NCBI GenBank assembly: GCA_005784505.1
Contig: VCAZ01000005.1
Span: 3,212,501 to 3,276,500, forward strand
From: Bagarius yarrelli
Lineage: Eukaryota > Chordata > Actinopteri > Siluriformes > Sisoridae
Reading direction: 5' to 3'
DNA: 64,000 nucleotides
A model generated the notes under the pieces. The model was not told the origin of the DNA, searched no databases, and was given only the letters and a program-made list of their open reading frames with translations. Below, piece by piece: positions 36,119-50,000 of this stretch (within the stretch, counting starts at the first letter, position 1; every line of letters starts with the position of its first letter). A program made the position numbers and the translations under genes.

Positions 36119-39100
36119 TACATAGAGTATCTTTTTAATTATCTATGAAAAATAATTACAACTGGAAGATCAAGTCATTTAATTATTCATTCAGTTATTT
36201 AATTATTCATTCATTCATTCATTCAAGACATTGTGAATGAATCCTAATCACAGGACAAGCGTTTCATGCTAAACAATTGTAAAAACAACTTTCCTATTAG
36301 TAACCCCATGCCCCCCACACGCACACACACTTTATTCTCTCTTGTTTCTTCCCTGCATCAGTGCTTGTTAGTTTAATGCCAATAAAGACAGAACCTTGTG
36401 TGTGTTATGGCCTAATGGGTTGGTTCTTGCAAAAAAGGAAGACGGACCATATGACAAGCAGGGTTTTCTGGGCTAAAATTTCCCCTGTTGCCGGGCAAAG
36501 AACTTTAATGAGACTTGGGTGTAAGTTTCTAGAAAAACGTGCATGCAGAAAAAAACCCCCACATCTGTCTAAGGCTAAGAAAGCCGGCACAATGAAGATA
36601 AAAAAGCTTTCAAATAAGAAAAGGTTAGACAGAAGTGAAATATCATAGCTGAAAGGCGAACGTTCTACTGGGAAAGGTGTGGAAATGTCAGATTTACAGC
36701 AGATGAAATGTCACTTTCTGTCTCACTGCAAACAATGTTTTATAGTGGTGAAAAACATTCAGTGCAGTGTTTACTTAAACCAGCCTTTTTTTTTTAGAGA
36801 TTCTCTTGAGGAAATTATTGGACTATATAGCGCATACTGTATATACTTTAACACTAAAATATATTACTCTACAAAACACTTAATAAATAGATATGATGTA
36901 GTGCCTAATATAAACAAGATAATATTAACAAAAAAAAACCCCACACTTGTTCCACAGTATCTCCATAAGCAATTCCCCCTATTCTATCTGCTTTCTTCCA
37001 TCTGTTTTACTCTTCTATTAAATTGGCTTCAGTAAGTAACATATTTTGCATTCGCCTCTGGCGTTCAGAAGATCTAAGGTAGTAAATAATTAAAGAAACG
37101 CTACACAAAAACAAATGAGAAGCAGTGCTGTTGCTGCTGTCCTTCTAGCTGCAGAAAAATTCTCTTTAAATGGCACCTGGCATTTAGATTATGACAAGTC
37201 TTAGGGGTGAGACGAAGTCCACTGACGTTTCTCTTAATATCTCCAGAGCGCCTGTTAGGGCATGAGGGGATTTCTTATCTAAATTATGCCTGGATTTGCT
37301 TCCTATTAAACCAAGACAATAATGCAAGAATGGGAAATGTGTGATGCTCGATTGTGGTTGTGGGCGTCTCATAGTCTTTTTTTGTTTTTTCTTTTAGAAA
37401 CTGTAGATCTTTTGAGATTTACATGCAAAAAAACTTTTTTTTACAAAATGGTGCAAAAAAAAAAAATTATTAGTTAAATGAAGGTTCCACAGACAGAAAT
37501 GCTTTGATAAGTGAGGAAGGGTACAGTAAATCAAATAGGCACGGTAAGATAAAAAGCATGTCTAAAGCAGAGGTCAGAGCAAAATCCATTTTGCAAAGAA
37601 TGACTTAAAAATGAAGAATGACGAGAAGTTCAGAAACAAAGAGTCGGTACACAATAATCCAATATAATCCAGGATATATCCAGGAATAATCAAAAATCCA
37701 AACTGAGCAGAGATCAAAACCGTGAATACAAACATGAACATGAATGCTTGGTATGTAGCAAAACAATACTTTATACCTTTAAACAATAGGAAAGTACTAC
37801 TAAAGCACTAAAACTCTGGTGATGGCGCCCTCTGTTGGTGGGAGGGCGAAATCGTTACACATGTCAGAATGCTAAGTATGTTAATCCATTGAACTAGAAG
37901 AAGACAACATCGTGTTCCTCTCCAACATGGTTAGAACATTAGGCAAACCAAGATGAAGTGGTGGTCCCAGGCAAAATTAGTAGATTAATAGATCAACTGT
38001 TGGCTTTGCCTGCACCGTTCCTTCTCTATTTATACTTTTTATCAGGTGGTTGTGACCACCTGATAAACCATCCAGAAACACTAAGATGCTATATATTTTT
38101 AATATTCAAAGCAAGCAAAAACAAAACACATATCTGCCAACAACCAGTTTTGCATTATAAAAACATTTTTTTGTCAGCCCTCTGATTATTTTCCTTTATT
38201 AGTTAGTGAAAACTGGTAATTTTATGCAAATTGAACACTTAAAGGAATAAGAAATAAATAAAACTGAATTATTGACACTTTCACACATTTTTTCTTTTTT
38301 TTTTTTTTACTGTGAGTTTTAAAGCAATCCTTAAGTCAATTTATTGCTTTTCATTTTATTTTTTTTACTAGGGTAGATTTGCAGCTGGTGATTGGCCGGT
38401 ATTGCAGCATTAGATTTTATCGAGTGTGGAGGTTTAATTACTGTGATTAGTGTAATAGCTAAGAATGCTGAAGCACTTTTCTGAAGAATAGCTCATTATG
38501 TAAAGCCAGTTCAAGGTTTCAGCCTTACTCGTCTCGACTGAATTTACGCAGGGCTATACAACCTACTCAGTGTTTCCTTCTGCTTTCATCCCTCAGTCCG
38601 CCTGCAGTAGAATGCTTGCCAGGCAATTAGTCAACTAATTAAAAGCCCATTGTACCCCTCTCTTTATCTCCCTCAGTTTTTCTATCCCCCCTTCTGTTGG
38701 ACATTCTTCAATCATCTCCCTGTCTGTGCTTTTTGGCTCGCTTTATATAATCTGCGGCTGATCAGTCCTGCTTTTTTTCTGTTCACATATTTCTTATAGT
38801 TATTCTTTTGTTCCGGCTCTTCAACAACCTCCAGACAGAAACGAGACATCTAGCAAGCGCACACTATCACAGAAAATGTTTATCAGATGGAAAAACCCAC
38901 ATACTGTCCGATTTCTGTGCTGATTTTAGTACTTTGTCCCCAGGTTTTAACCAAAAAATTTTTCTCTCCTAGTATGTGTGCATATGTGTGTGTGTGTGTG
39001 TGTGTGTTTCTGGAGTACGTTTGGGTTTTTCCTTATCTTCCATTATGCTGCTCAGAATTGTTTTTTTTTTGTATGACATTTTTTCTTTGTCCTCATTTTC

Positions 39101-42100
39101 TGATTAGAACTATCATTGTAATGGAGCTGCCTCCACCAAAAGATCTGCATCAGCAAATGTCAAGCTGGATTTAAAAAAGAAATAGAAGAAACGTTTTGGA
39201 TTTGCACAAACCGAATTAATGATTATTTTTCTAGTTGTGGTTTAATAGAATATAGTAGCAAATAAAATAAATATACTTTAGAAATCTGTGAATGTACTAT
39301 GCAGTAAAACTATTTATCATAAGAAAAGCACAGGCTTTTGTAATGTATATGCTTCGTAAACAATACATCCCATACTATCTGTCAGTGCTAACACCGACAT
39401 CAATCCTAGCCATCTGTCATGCAGAACATTCCTTCCTGTCTGTTTAAAACACCTTCTGTCTTTTTCCTCTGACATCCTCCATACATTTTTTTTCTGTCTT
39501 TCTCACTTGCCCTTTAGCTTTTATCCTACTTTCTTGCACATATAGACTAAAACTTTCCATAAAAACCTAAGTCAAAGGCACCAAAAAAAAAGGAAAGCTG
39601 TTCCAAAAAAGATCTCCTTCATCTTACATTTAAAATTCAGCTAATACACATTGGATTTAAACAGACGAGTACTCTTTAGTGAGCTGAATAGAATAGAATA
39701 GAATAGAATAGCAGCGAGGTATATGAATTATGAATATACCACAGGGACATCATTCAATAGATAAAAAAGCCTTATAGATGTGGGTGAGACAGTTTTGGGG
39801 TACATGGGAATGGGGTATAAAATGCTTGCAGGAATAAGCCTTTAAATGCACGTATGAGACTTCGAACTCTTGGGATAAGTGAGAACCTCTGTGAAATATG
39901 TAGACTTATAAGATTGACCTTACAGACCAGCAACCACTTATGACACGTATCACAGCCCGCATTGTGCCATGTTTCTTCATTTTTCTACTTTATAAGTATG
40001 ATTTTAAAATGTACAAATATAACCTATTAAAAGATGACAAACAAAAAACAAAAAAAATGGCACTTATACACTTTTGGCTTAATTTCCTGCATCACCGCAG
40101 GAACCAGCTTTTCTCTTTTCCCAATTGTTTGGTTATTTTCTTGTCTCTTTGTTAAATTATCTTGCTGGCTGGTGTCCAGCAGCTCGAACACTATATTGAA
40201 CGTATAAAACTGGTAATGGGTGAATCTAATAAATAATTTTACATTTTTTTTAATTTTCAAACTTTCGAAATATGTTCCAATGTTCGGAAGGCCATATTTG
40301 GCCCCGGACCGTAGCTTGGGAATCCCTGCTTTAAATGTTCTAACAGTTTTGAATCACTGGCTGTCTTTAAACAACGTAACAAGACATACCCAGGGGAAAT
40401 GTTAGCTAAGTGGTTAAGGTGTTGGACTGCTAACTATAAGATTGTGGGTTTGATTTTCAAAGTTACAGCTGCTGAGCCCATAAGCAAGGCCCTTAACACC
40501 CAATTGCTCAGTTGTATAAATTAGATAGAATGTAAGTTCCTCTGGATAAGGTCATCTGCCAAATGACGTTAATGTTATTGTACCTTTCACACTAAAAAAT
40601 GTGCATTTCTTACTATATTTCCTCCCATCAGAAAGTTTAGACTGATGATATACTTAGTATCTTGGTAAACCAGCATTGAGGTATTTATCGATAGATACAT
40701 TTAAAACGATTTTGTAATTCTCTCTGGATGAAGATGTCTAACAAATGCTGTTATAGCATAGATGTAAAAGTCAGTGTTGGATCCTGTAGGAATTGTGTGT
40801 GTGTGTGAATATGTAGAAGGTGTGCAGAATTGGTACAGATCAGAGTGATGGAGTGAGAACTGTCTTGTTTCACTGGGGGATGAGGTAAAAACTATGTTGA
40901 AGGCACATGGATTTAGGTTGAAACATAAATGTGCCTACATGTGTGAGCAGGGATTCAGGTGATGCAAAAAATAATGAGTAAAATGGTACCTGTGAATGAG
41001 GAGAGGGATTAATAAAGTAAGGCAGGTGGAAATGGTGTTTGTGGTGGGAATTAGCCTATGACTATGACATTTAGAGATAGATCAGAGTTTTTTATGAGTG
41101 CCAGAAGAGGGGGTTGAAGATTTTGAAAAACTTGACTAGAGACACTTAACTTGACTTAGCTTGACAGTCTCACAACAGTGGTACGGGGACAAACCAAAAT
41201 CCATCAACAAAGACAAACGGAGGGCAAAAAAAGAGCTATAAATACACAAGACTAACCAATGGGAGCATGACACATAGACAAGGGAATCACATGACATAAA
41301 GCACATGAGAAACAAAGATTATGTGACACAAGACAAAACAGGAAGTAAACACAGGCAAGAACAATGAACATGAACTCAAAACATAAACATTAAACATTGA
41401 AAGTGAACAAAAAGTATTAACATAAAACATGAAACAAGAGCATGAACCAAAACCTTATAGAAAGAAATGAATTTTTAGCCATACCTCATCTCCCGGCCCG
41501 GGAAGGAAACAGGGCAGCAAACAGATGGTTGTGCCACTGCATTTTATGTCATGGCTCCCTGGAGACACTGTACCTGACAGGGTACTTAACCCAGCATGTG
41601 TTTTCATATGGAGCTAGAGCCACACTGTCCTCTTTCTCCTTACATATCTGGCTTCCCCTTCCATTTCTCTTCACTGTTCTGATGCTGTGTTTCCTGTGTC
41701 CTCTCTTTCTCATTTTCCTTTTACAGCTTGATGGCCTCTAGGCGGTACTACTTTGAGATTTTACACAAGCAGGATGACAAGGGATCGGACCATGTGGAGG
41801 TTGGGGTAAGTTTAGCAGCACAGGATGGACATTAATACGATTTGGCCCTGGAAAAGGCTCACCTTGGATGAATAATACCTTTAGGCTAATCCAGATGTAG
41901 ACACAAGGGGAAATCATTGGGGATTGGTAGACTCATGTCCTGTGAATTAGTTTTTAATTTGTAGGTTGACTTGAAATAAGCCGTTCTCCTTACTGACTTT
42001 CATTTGGGGAAGGGAGCTGTGAGGGAAATTACCTTGATATATCCGTAGAGACTAAATTATAGACTGTTCATTATTACTAAGCTTATACATTCTCTTTAAA

Positions 42101-43958
42101 AGGCAAAACCAGGCAACAATTTTCAGTTTCATTCTATATCATTTCTGTCCACTGCTTTTTCTGTCTAGCGCTGTCAGTATTTTTTTCTGTTGCTTTGAAA
42201 ATGCATTATGCAAAGCAAAGCGTAACTCACTGACAAGCTCAAGAATGAAGGCAATTCAGGTCCTGGAGGAAAAAACAGAAAATGAAAAATTTCACCAGCA
42301 GGATTTTGATTTAAAGCTGCAAAAGGCTTTAAAAGGTAATGGCTTAAACTGAGTTGCTGCTTCTGGGCAGTACCAAATATGTCATTTAATACATATGTAA
42401 AATTGACATATTCAGTGAAATGATGCCTTATAAATCTGCTGTGCATGCTTTGTAATAAACCTTGGTCTGTAAAAGTGTTTATTGAGACCGATGCTCACGG
42501 CAGTACAGCATATTTGATTTTAAATAGCATGATTATGGTCAGAATAACAGCATGCCCATGTGCTTTTATGAGGGAGTTTGACTGAGAGCTAGCACTGGAA
42601 TGGAATGAAAAGCAAAAGAAAAGGAAATGGAATTGTATCTGCAACACACAAACAGGAGATAACGCTTTTAATGAATAATGTCTACATACGGATATATATT
42701 TTTGACATTGAAAATAAACACCTCATACCGTATTCATGAAATTGCACCATCTACAGAAACTGATGGTGTTATTATAAGACAGAAAAACGTTTCCAAGACA
42801 GTAAGTCGTCTCTTCATCATAAATGTATGTGATTGTCTTCATTTACAAACAATGAATGAATAAATAATATAGGTTATATAGCACAGACACTAGATGGCTA
42901 AATGATTGAGAAAGGCATTAACCCTAGTAAAGGTGTCTTTCCCAAACCTGTGCAACAGAGTTGGAAGCTCATAGTTGTCAAGGATGTATATATATGCTGT
43001 AGCATTAAGATTTTTCCTTTACTGAAGGAAACCAGGGTTTAAACTGGGCCAAGGTCGTAGATGGCTAAGACTCCAGGAGGTGGTCAAAATAAGACATGGA
43101 AAGTTTTTTATATTTAAAAAACAGTTAGATAAGCAACATCACACAAGGTTTTTACGGTCACGACTGTTCAATAACTCAAGCAAAGAGCTCGAAATGGCGT
43201 AAATCAAGAGCTCGAAATGGAAGTACAATAATATTATGTCACTTTTAGGTAACTTGCTGTTATATATAATATATATATAATAAAAGAATTAATATTTTGT
43301 ATGAATATTTTCTCTTTTACTGGCACAAAGGAGAGGGCACATGACTACAGAAAGATGTAAAGCTACAGATCAGATGTGACTTTACACACTGCCAGCATCT
43401 AGAATGATTCTGATCAACATTATAGTGTTCATAGCAGAAGGTTTTCTTAAGTTGTTATATTTTTACAGTTTCCTTTAAAAAAAATCCAGCAAAAATATAG
43501 ACCTTAATAGGTGATATGACCGTCCATATTAATGCCTTGTTTAGTGATAAACTTAGCAACCTGCAGTGACATTGCGGCTAACCTTTTTTCTTCAAACAGC
43601 AGTTTAGTGATGGTTGAAAAAAAGAATTTTTAATGTCAGGACATGAGGGTGTGTTACGGTTGGAGTGATCAGCTTTTTTTTCCTGCTGTTCATGTTTCCC
43701 CAGGTACCTATCAGGTAGAAAAGAGCTCATCTGTATACACACGGCTCGCTTTAGCACTCTGCAAAAATCTATCTTTGATGAATTATTAATTATAAAGTAA
43801 AACACCGCCTGTGCTCTTCTCAAACACAGTACAAGTGTAACAGCATTAAGTCAAGGCTGAAGAGAATTAGACCATGACCTCAGATTTCAGTTTCAAGGGC
43901 TTTGTAATGCAAATATAAAAGTTTACAAAATTAACTTGTATTAGCTGTGACTATGCTC

Positions 43959-44029
<71 letters not shown>

Positions 44030-47000
44030 ATATGTCTCTTGAGATTGTGTGCCTTAAATTGAGCAACTGCTGATGGCCTATTGAGCAGCTGAGAGAAACT
44101 TATTTGCTTCCCACAGAGAGTAAACACCACCGCAGACGATCCTCACACCACGACTTTAGGACCTAACACTCGGAACAAATTTATTCACCGTCAGTAGAAA
44201 GAAAAAAGCTAAATGCTGTGCCACAAGCACCGCGAGTACAGAGCAAAGAGCAAAGCTAAAAAATGTAGCCTTTTTGCTTTAGGGCTATTTTGTCTCCATT
44301 AAAAATTGTTGGAGTCGGTTCAAACATGGATAAAGTCATGGCGTTTCACTGGCAGTGGAAAGAATGTAGCCTTTTTCTGGATGTACAATAATCATCAGGG
44401 GTTTTACTTTCTACTTTCATCCTAAAAATAATATTATTTATTGTATTTTTGGTATTTGTATGTATTTTTTTTAATAGCAGAAAAACATTAATTAGGCAGG
44501 GTGAGCAAGGGGAAATTATTTACCCGTCAACATCATTAAATAAATTAGTAGTGCATTATGTGAATGCATCTTATTTATTTATCTCATCTCTTAAAGTAGC
44601 ACTGAATTTCCATTCAAAAATTCATAGCTACATTAGTTGGTGTTGCACAGCTAATATATTTTAGAGTTAACATAACTCCTGTAGGTCAAAACAAAGAAAC
44701 AAAGTCAAAATATTTAGTAAGCCTTATAATGGCAATTGCAGCTGCGAAACATGATAAGACAAGACTAAAACTGGTAAGAAGCAAATTTAATCTTTTATTA
44801 TTATTTTTTTTTAAAGAGAGAGACCTGAGAAAGCAGTGCATGATGTAATGGGAGTGTTCCTAATAAAACACAATTATAAGGAAGTAACACACACACACAC
44901 ACTTGCTATGCAGTCAAGAAAATGGCAGCTTTGTAGAAGTTGTCAAGACCAATGTTTCTATTTGTAGATTACAATAATAATCTTTAAGCTTCCCAGGGGC
45001 CACCAAACTTGGTTCTGGAGGGTCGATGTTTTGCAATAGTTAGCTCCAACCCTAATCAAACACACCTGAACCAACTAAGAGGTTTAAGAGGTACCACCAT
45101 TTCATCATCAGATGTAATATACCACTGAGTTGTTTAACTATTAAAACTTTTTGCAACAGTAGCACTTTACCGGTTCCCAGAAGACCCACCTGACCTTGAG
45201 CTGTATAGGCAAAAGTGTAAAGGGAATGCTGAATGAACACATACCAAACCATACAGTGGTGAGAGTGCATACATATGTATTTGTCTGTGTATTCAAGCAA
45301 AGGGCAGGGCTGGTATTCTCTTTGAATGTTTAGTAGCACCGACAGAATCGCATTCATATAGTTTACTGTGTTTATACGGTGTCTCTGTTAGTTATGAAAA
45401 TATATTTATTACATCTATTTGATTATAGTTATACTCTTACAATCAATATCACCCTGTATCGAATTTGGTATATGTGTTATATCATCCCAATATGATTCTA
45501 TTGTAGTGTGCAGTAATGAGGCAAGGTGCATTACTTGAGGGCAGTGTGTATGTTTTATTTAAGTGAACCCATTAACTGTGATATAAATCCATAGCTGCAG
45601 AATACACCATAGTCAAAAGCATAAGGAAAACATACAGGGGTCAAAACCAGGTAACCACAGCATGACATAACACCATAGTCTGATTTAATTCTAAAAAAAA
45701 CACAAGATATAATGCAGTAAGGATACAATACATAATCATAGACAAACAAATTCAGTAAACAGGTGAACAAGAAGACAACAAACTAATAAAAAGATGGGGT
45801 GAAGACAGAACAGGAATGGTGCTTGTTGTCATGGGAACCATGACCCATGACTATATGGTGGAAAGATGTAGTTCAGATTTTAATTAAATTTTTATATGGA
45901 AGAAAGAACCCTCATTTAGGATGAGTATAATTATATAATGTACCTGGAGGGTGAAAAGTAACCAGACATTCAAAGTTGGTAATAAAGTTCATATTTCTAA
46001 TACAAACCTACTGAAACAAATTGTACTTGATTACATGAGAAAATAAATAGAGGCGCTGGTGGCATCGACCAATTTCCTCAATCATGAGGAAGATGAGGAT
46101 ATAGATCGAGTCCTCTAGTTTGTGAGGCTCGAAATCTTTTTTACTATCGTCTAGTTAATTATCACCCAACCTGTAGTAAAAAATGCTGTAATCAGTGTAC
46201 ATTATGCAATTCATGCAGTGTGTTTCAGAATCTTTAGAGGTCGTATAAAAGTTTCATGCAAAGATAATGCAAACATTCAATCATCATCAAAAAGTACATT
46301 GTCCTGGTGAGGGTCACAGTGGATCTCAGGAACCAGTGGGTGAGATACGAATCCCCCCAACGATGAGACCGTAATTTGCCGCAAGGCAGTATGTATCCAC
46401 ATATATGAACACTGGTAAGTATATTTTGTGAGGCCCTAAATACACCCTTGCAGATCCCAGCGATTATAAGAAGCTCTGCACAGATAGTAACCAATGGACA
46501 GGATCAAACTAGGGACGTGGAATTTGTGATGCAATCAGACTTCCTATAATCAGCTACATCTCCAGCTTTAAAGTTTAATCAGTTTCAATTGTAAATATCA
46601 GAGACGTGATATAGTAAGCATAGCAGTAGTAAAGATTAAGTATGTGTCTTAAGTGACTAGTTAACAGCTTTTAAAACTGTCTTCACCACACTTACTTATC
46701 CACTCCTATTTAAATAGTCTCATTATGTTACATCTGTTACAATACACTAGTGGAAGCATAATGGTAATAGAAATGTCCAAGACATTCGACTGAGTGGGAG
46801 TATGTCTGTTTCTGTGTGTATGTGAAGGCTACAGCTTGCAGCAGTGTAATTAGACTTTTTTTGTTCTGGTAAATGACCTGTCTCTCGCAATCACAGCAAG
46901 GCTAAGAAGATGTGATGTAGTAATTGCACAGCCTCTTTAAAAGAATTGCAGCCTGTCTGTCTACCAGCTATTTTAAAATGGCAGAGCACTCGCTAATCAC

Positions 47001-50000
47001 CTCATGGACTGAAGCAATAATGAACCCCAGGCATTTCTGTCTTCTCATCAGAATTTCCTACTCTTCTTTTCTCTTTTAGTGGAGGCCCTTCTTACCTGGC
47101 TTGAAGTATGATGTCATTGACTCAGCCTACATCTCCCTGTATACCGGTACTGTAATTTCATCTTCCTCTTTCGAATAGAGTTGCGGATGCTGAGATGTTT
47201 CATCATGCTGTGTACGAAATAACACAAATGTAGACATGCTCAATACTTCAATATAAACTATACACTGTTTCCATTTCTTTATTGCAATATGCAAAAGCAA
47301 ATAGCAAGAAATATCATGACACCACTATTTATTCAAATTTACTTCTGTAGGCAGTTCCATTAAGATAAATTTTTGAGCTGCTGTGATTCAAGGTGTTGAT
47401 AATTTCTGGTTAAAGCCAGGATTATGTAACTGGGCAGCACTAAAAGCCTTAATGACAGCCGAGAACTACATTCATTTTGAAAGAGATGGCAATGGAAATG
47501 CAGCATTTCAGTGTCACACAAAAAAGAATTATTATTAAACCTGAGATTTCCTCGAGTATTAAGGAGCAGCTTTTTATCTGGAAAGTAGATTTTTTTAGAG
47601 AGCTGTCTTAAAGCTCTACAAGTTGAAATAACTGGTGCATGGTGTTGGTAGAAACATTACCTGAAATAAGCACAAATGTCAGGGCATATCAAAGCATATA
47701 TTTGGCCCCAAAATTACCTTGGACCACAGAGGGTTTATATGCTTTTTATCAACTTTCACCAGGACTGGAAAGAAATGTAAATGTCTTTGTCACATAGACT
47801 TAACAGCACAGTAAAATTAGTTTCTTTACATCTTTGAAAGTTGGGTTCAGAGCACAAGGTCAGCTATGATTCAGCGCCCCTGGAGCAGGAAGGGGTAGGT
47901 TTTGCTCAAGGACCCAACAATGGTAGACTGGGGGCAGTAGTGCTTGATCCCAAGTCTTCCTGGTCTTCCAATCAATAATTTAGCGCATTAGCCATTTTTC
48001 TATATATCCTAAAAAAGCAAAGAAAAATTTGACAGAACAAATCTTCTGCACTCGCTTATTTCCGAATCCAGGATCACGCGGATCTGCTGAAATCTATCCC
48101 AGCTGTCTCTGAAAGGCCGAAGGGCAGAAGGGGTACACACACACACTTAATTTAGAATCACCAATCACCCTAACATACATGTTTTTGGACTGTGGGAGGA
48201 AACCGGAGTACCCGGAGTAATCGCATAAGCACAGGGAGAACATGCAATCTCCACGCAGAAAGACCCCTAGAATCGAACCCTTTTTGTTGTGCGGCAACAG
48301 TGCTAACCCCCTTTTAGGATTCAACTTAGCAAATTCTTTGTTTATTATCCTTAATTTGATTTGTTCTTGAAGCCATACAGTATAGCTTTTGCCCCAAAAA
48401 GTTATATATTTATTGGAGGCACAATATATTCTATGTGCATACATTTAATTTATTTACATGCCATTATACTATACACTCGCTATATTACCGAAAGTTTGTG
48501 GATATCTCTCCATCAGATTCATATGTAGGTCCTCTCCAATATGTTGTTACCAGTTTAGTATTACACTATTCCATTACTGGAATCAAGAGACCCAAACACT
48601 ATTTCAGCATGTTAATGCCCTTGTGCACAAAACCCCTGAGCTCCATAATGTGCTATAATTGGAGTGTTCTTCACAAAGCCTTGACCTTAACATCACTGAA
48701 CAACTTTTGGAATAAACTGGAATGCTGACAGCACCACAGACCTCCCTACCTGATGTTAGAGTCTGATCTCACTAATACTGTTGTAGATGAATAAACACAC
48801 AACTCACACTCAAGCCCCAAAGTGTAGTGATAAATCCTTCTACAGGTGTGGAGCTCAATCTACCAGCAAAATGGGGTGAATCTGGAAGAAAATGTTTAAA
48901 ATGACACAATTGTGGGAATCCGTCTGTGGAGAACCAAGCATTCCTTCAACAATGTCAAAATTTGAATTTCATAGCACCTGTAGTAATAATCCTACAGTTG
49001 AGTTGTTTTTATATCCCTCCACTTTTTCTGCTCGACATTTACACTGGCAATGGAAATGACATTCATTTACACACATAAAAGTGCCTGGCCACACTAGCTT
49101 TTGCTTCATTTATAAAGTTTCAGTCTAAAGCAGGTTTTCCTTTTAATCCTCACTTTAGTTAACAAGCTGAGGGAGAGAGGGACGTGCGTTAGAGAACACA
49201 GCCCGGCTGCCCCCTCATACCCAGAGAATACAGTGCAAAGTGTACTACGCTGTCCCAATCATTAATCACCCAGACCGCTCTGTCAGAAAGGAACACACAG
49301 AAAACCCACACACACTTTCGCAAACCTGCAGTCAATCGATGAAGCTAATTAAAGTGTGTTTTCACCACTGGCAGGTCAGACACTTGTAAGAGTTTGCATA
49401 ACACAGGGAGAGAAATTTTAATAAATAAATGAATGAATAACAGACACACATTTTATTCAAACAATGGGGTGTGTGTGTGTGTGTGTGTATATGCATGTGA
49501 AAAAAGTTAAAATCCATAAAATTTTATATACTGCTACTATTATGTAGTACTGTTAATTAGTCAGAGGTACAAGAACACACACAACATACAGACTTAAAGC
49601 GGATAAAATTAGACAAAATGCAATAAATGAATGTGTGTGTATTCTATTGTGCATCATATAGTCACTATTTATTATAATGGCACTGTACAGGCTCAGTTTA
49701 CTAATTGAAGTTAATTGAGAGAATTTTTTTTTATAATAGAGCAGAAAAAACTGAGTATCAAATAATAGACAAAAATGTAAAAATTAAAAATAAAATTATT
49801 TGTGGCGATATTTTTACATTATCGGGATTTTTTCCACTGCATGTGTATATTAGGGCTGCACAATATATTGTTTTAGCATCAACATCGCAACGTGTGCATC
49901 TGCAATAGTCACGTCGCAGGATGTCAAGTCAGAATTTATAATTAACTGCACCACAGTTCAGAACACGCGTGATTTGGGGATGAATTAAAGGTTTAATGAT

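Larger units (their letters stand above)
32871..41726 (+). other. Intron between E5 and E6
   Basis: It contains the DIRS remnant (33045-34210), SINE A at 34925, SINE B at 40392, a few unknown repeats (37560, 41130) and microsatellites. 35080-37500 and 37860-40390 hold nothing else that I recognise. Confidence 0.88.
41806..47079 (+). other. Intron between E6 and E7
   Basis: It contains a 'TGGACACC' fragment (42935), the (AT)32 run (43963) and a repeat fragment at 44990. 45540-45860 resembles an A-rich interspersed repeat. No gene seen. Confidence 0.88.

Noticed and set aside
36679..37035. 118-codon plus-strand ORF
   Set aside because: AT-rich chance reading frame with no recognisable similarity.
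48094..48444. 116-codon minus-strand ORF
   Set aside because: It translates a family C SINE (the segment [19 protein letters not shown] is typical SINE text).
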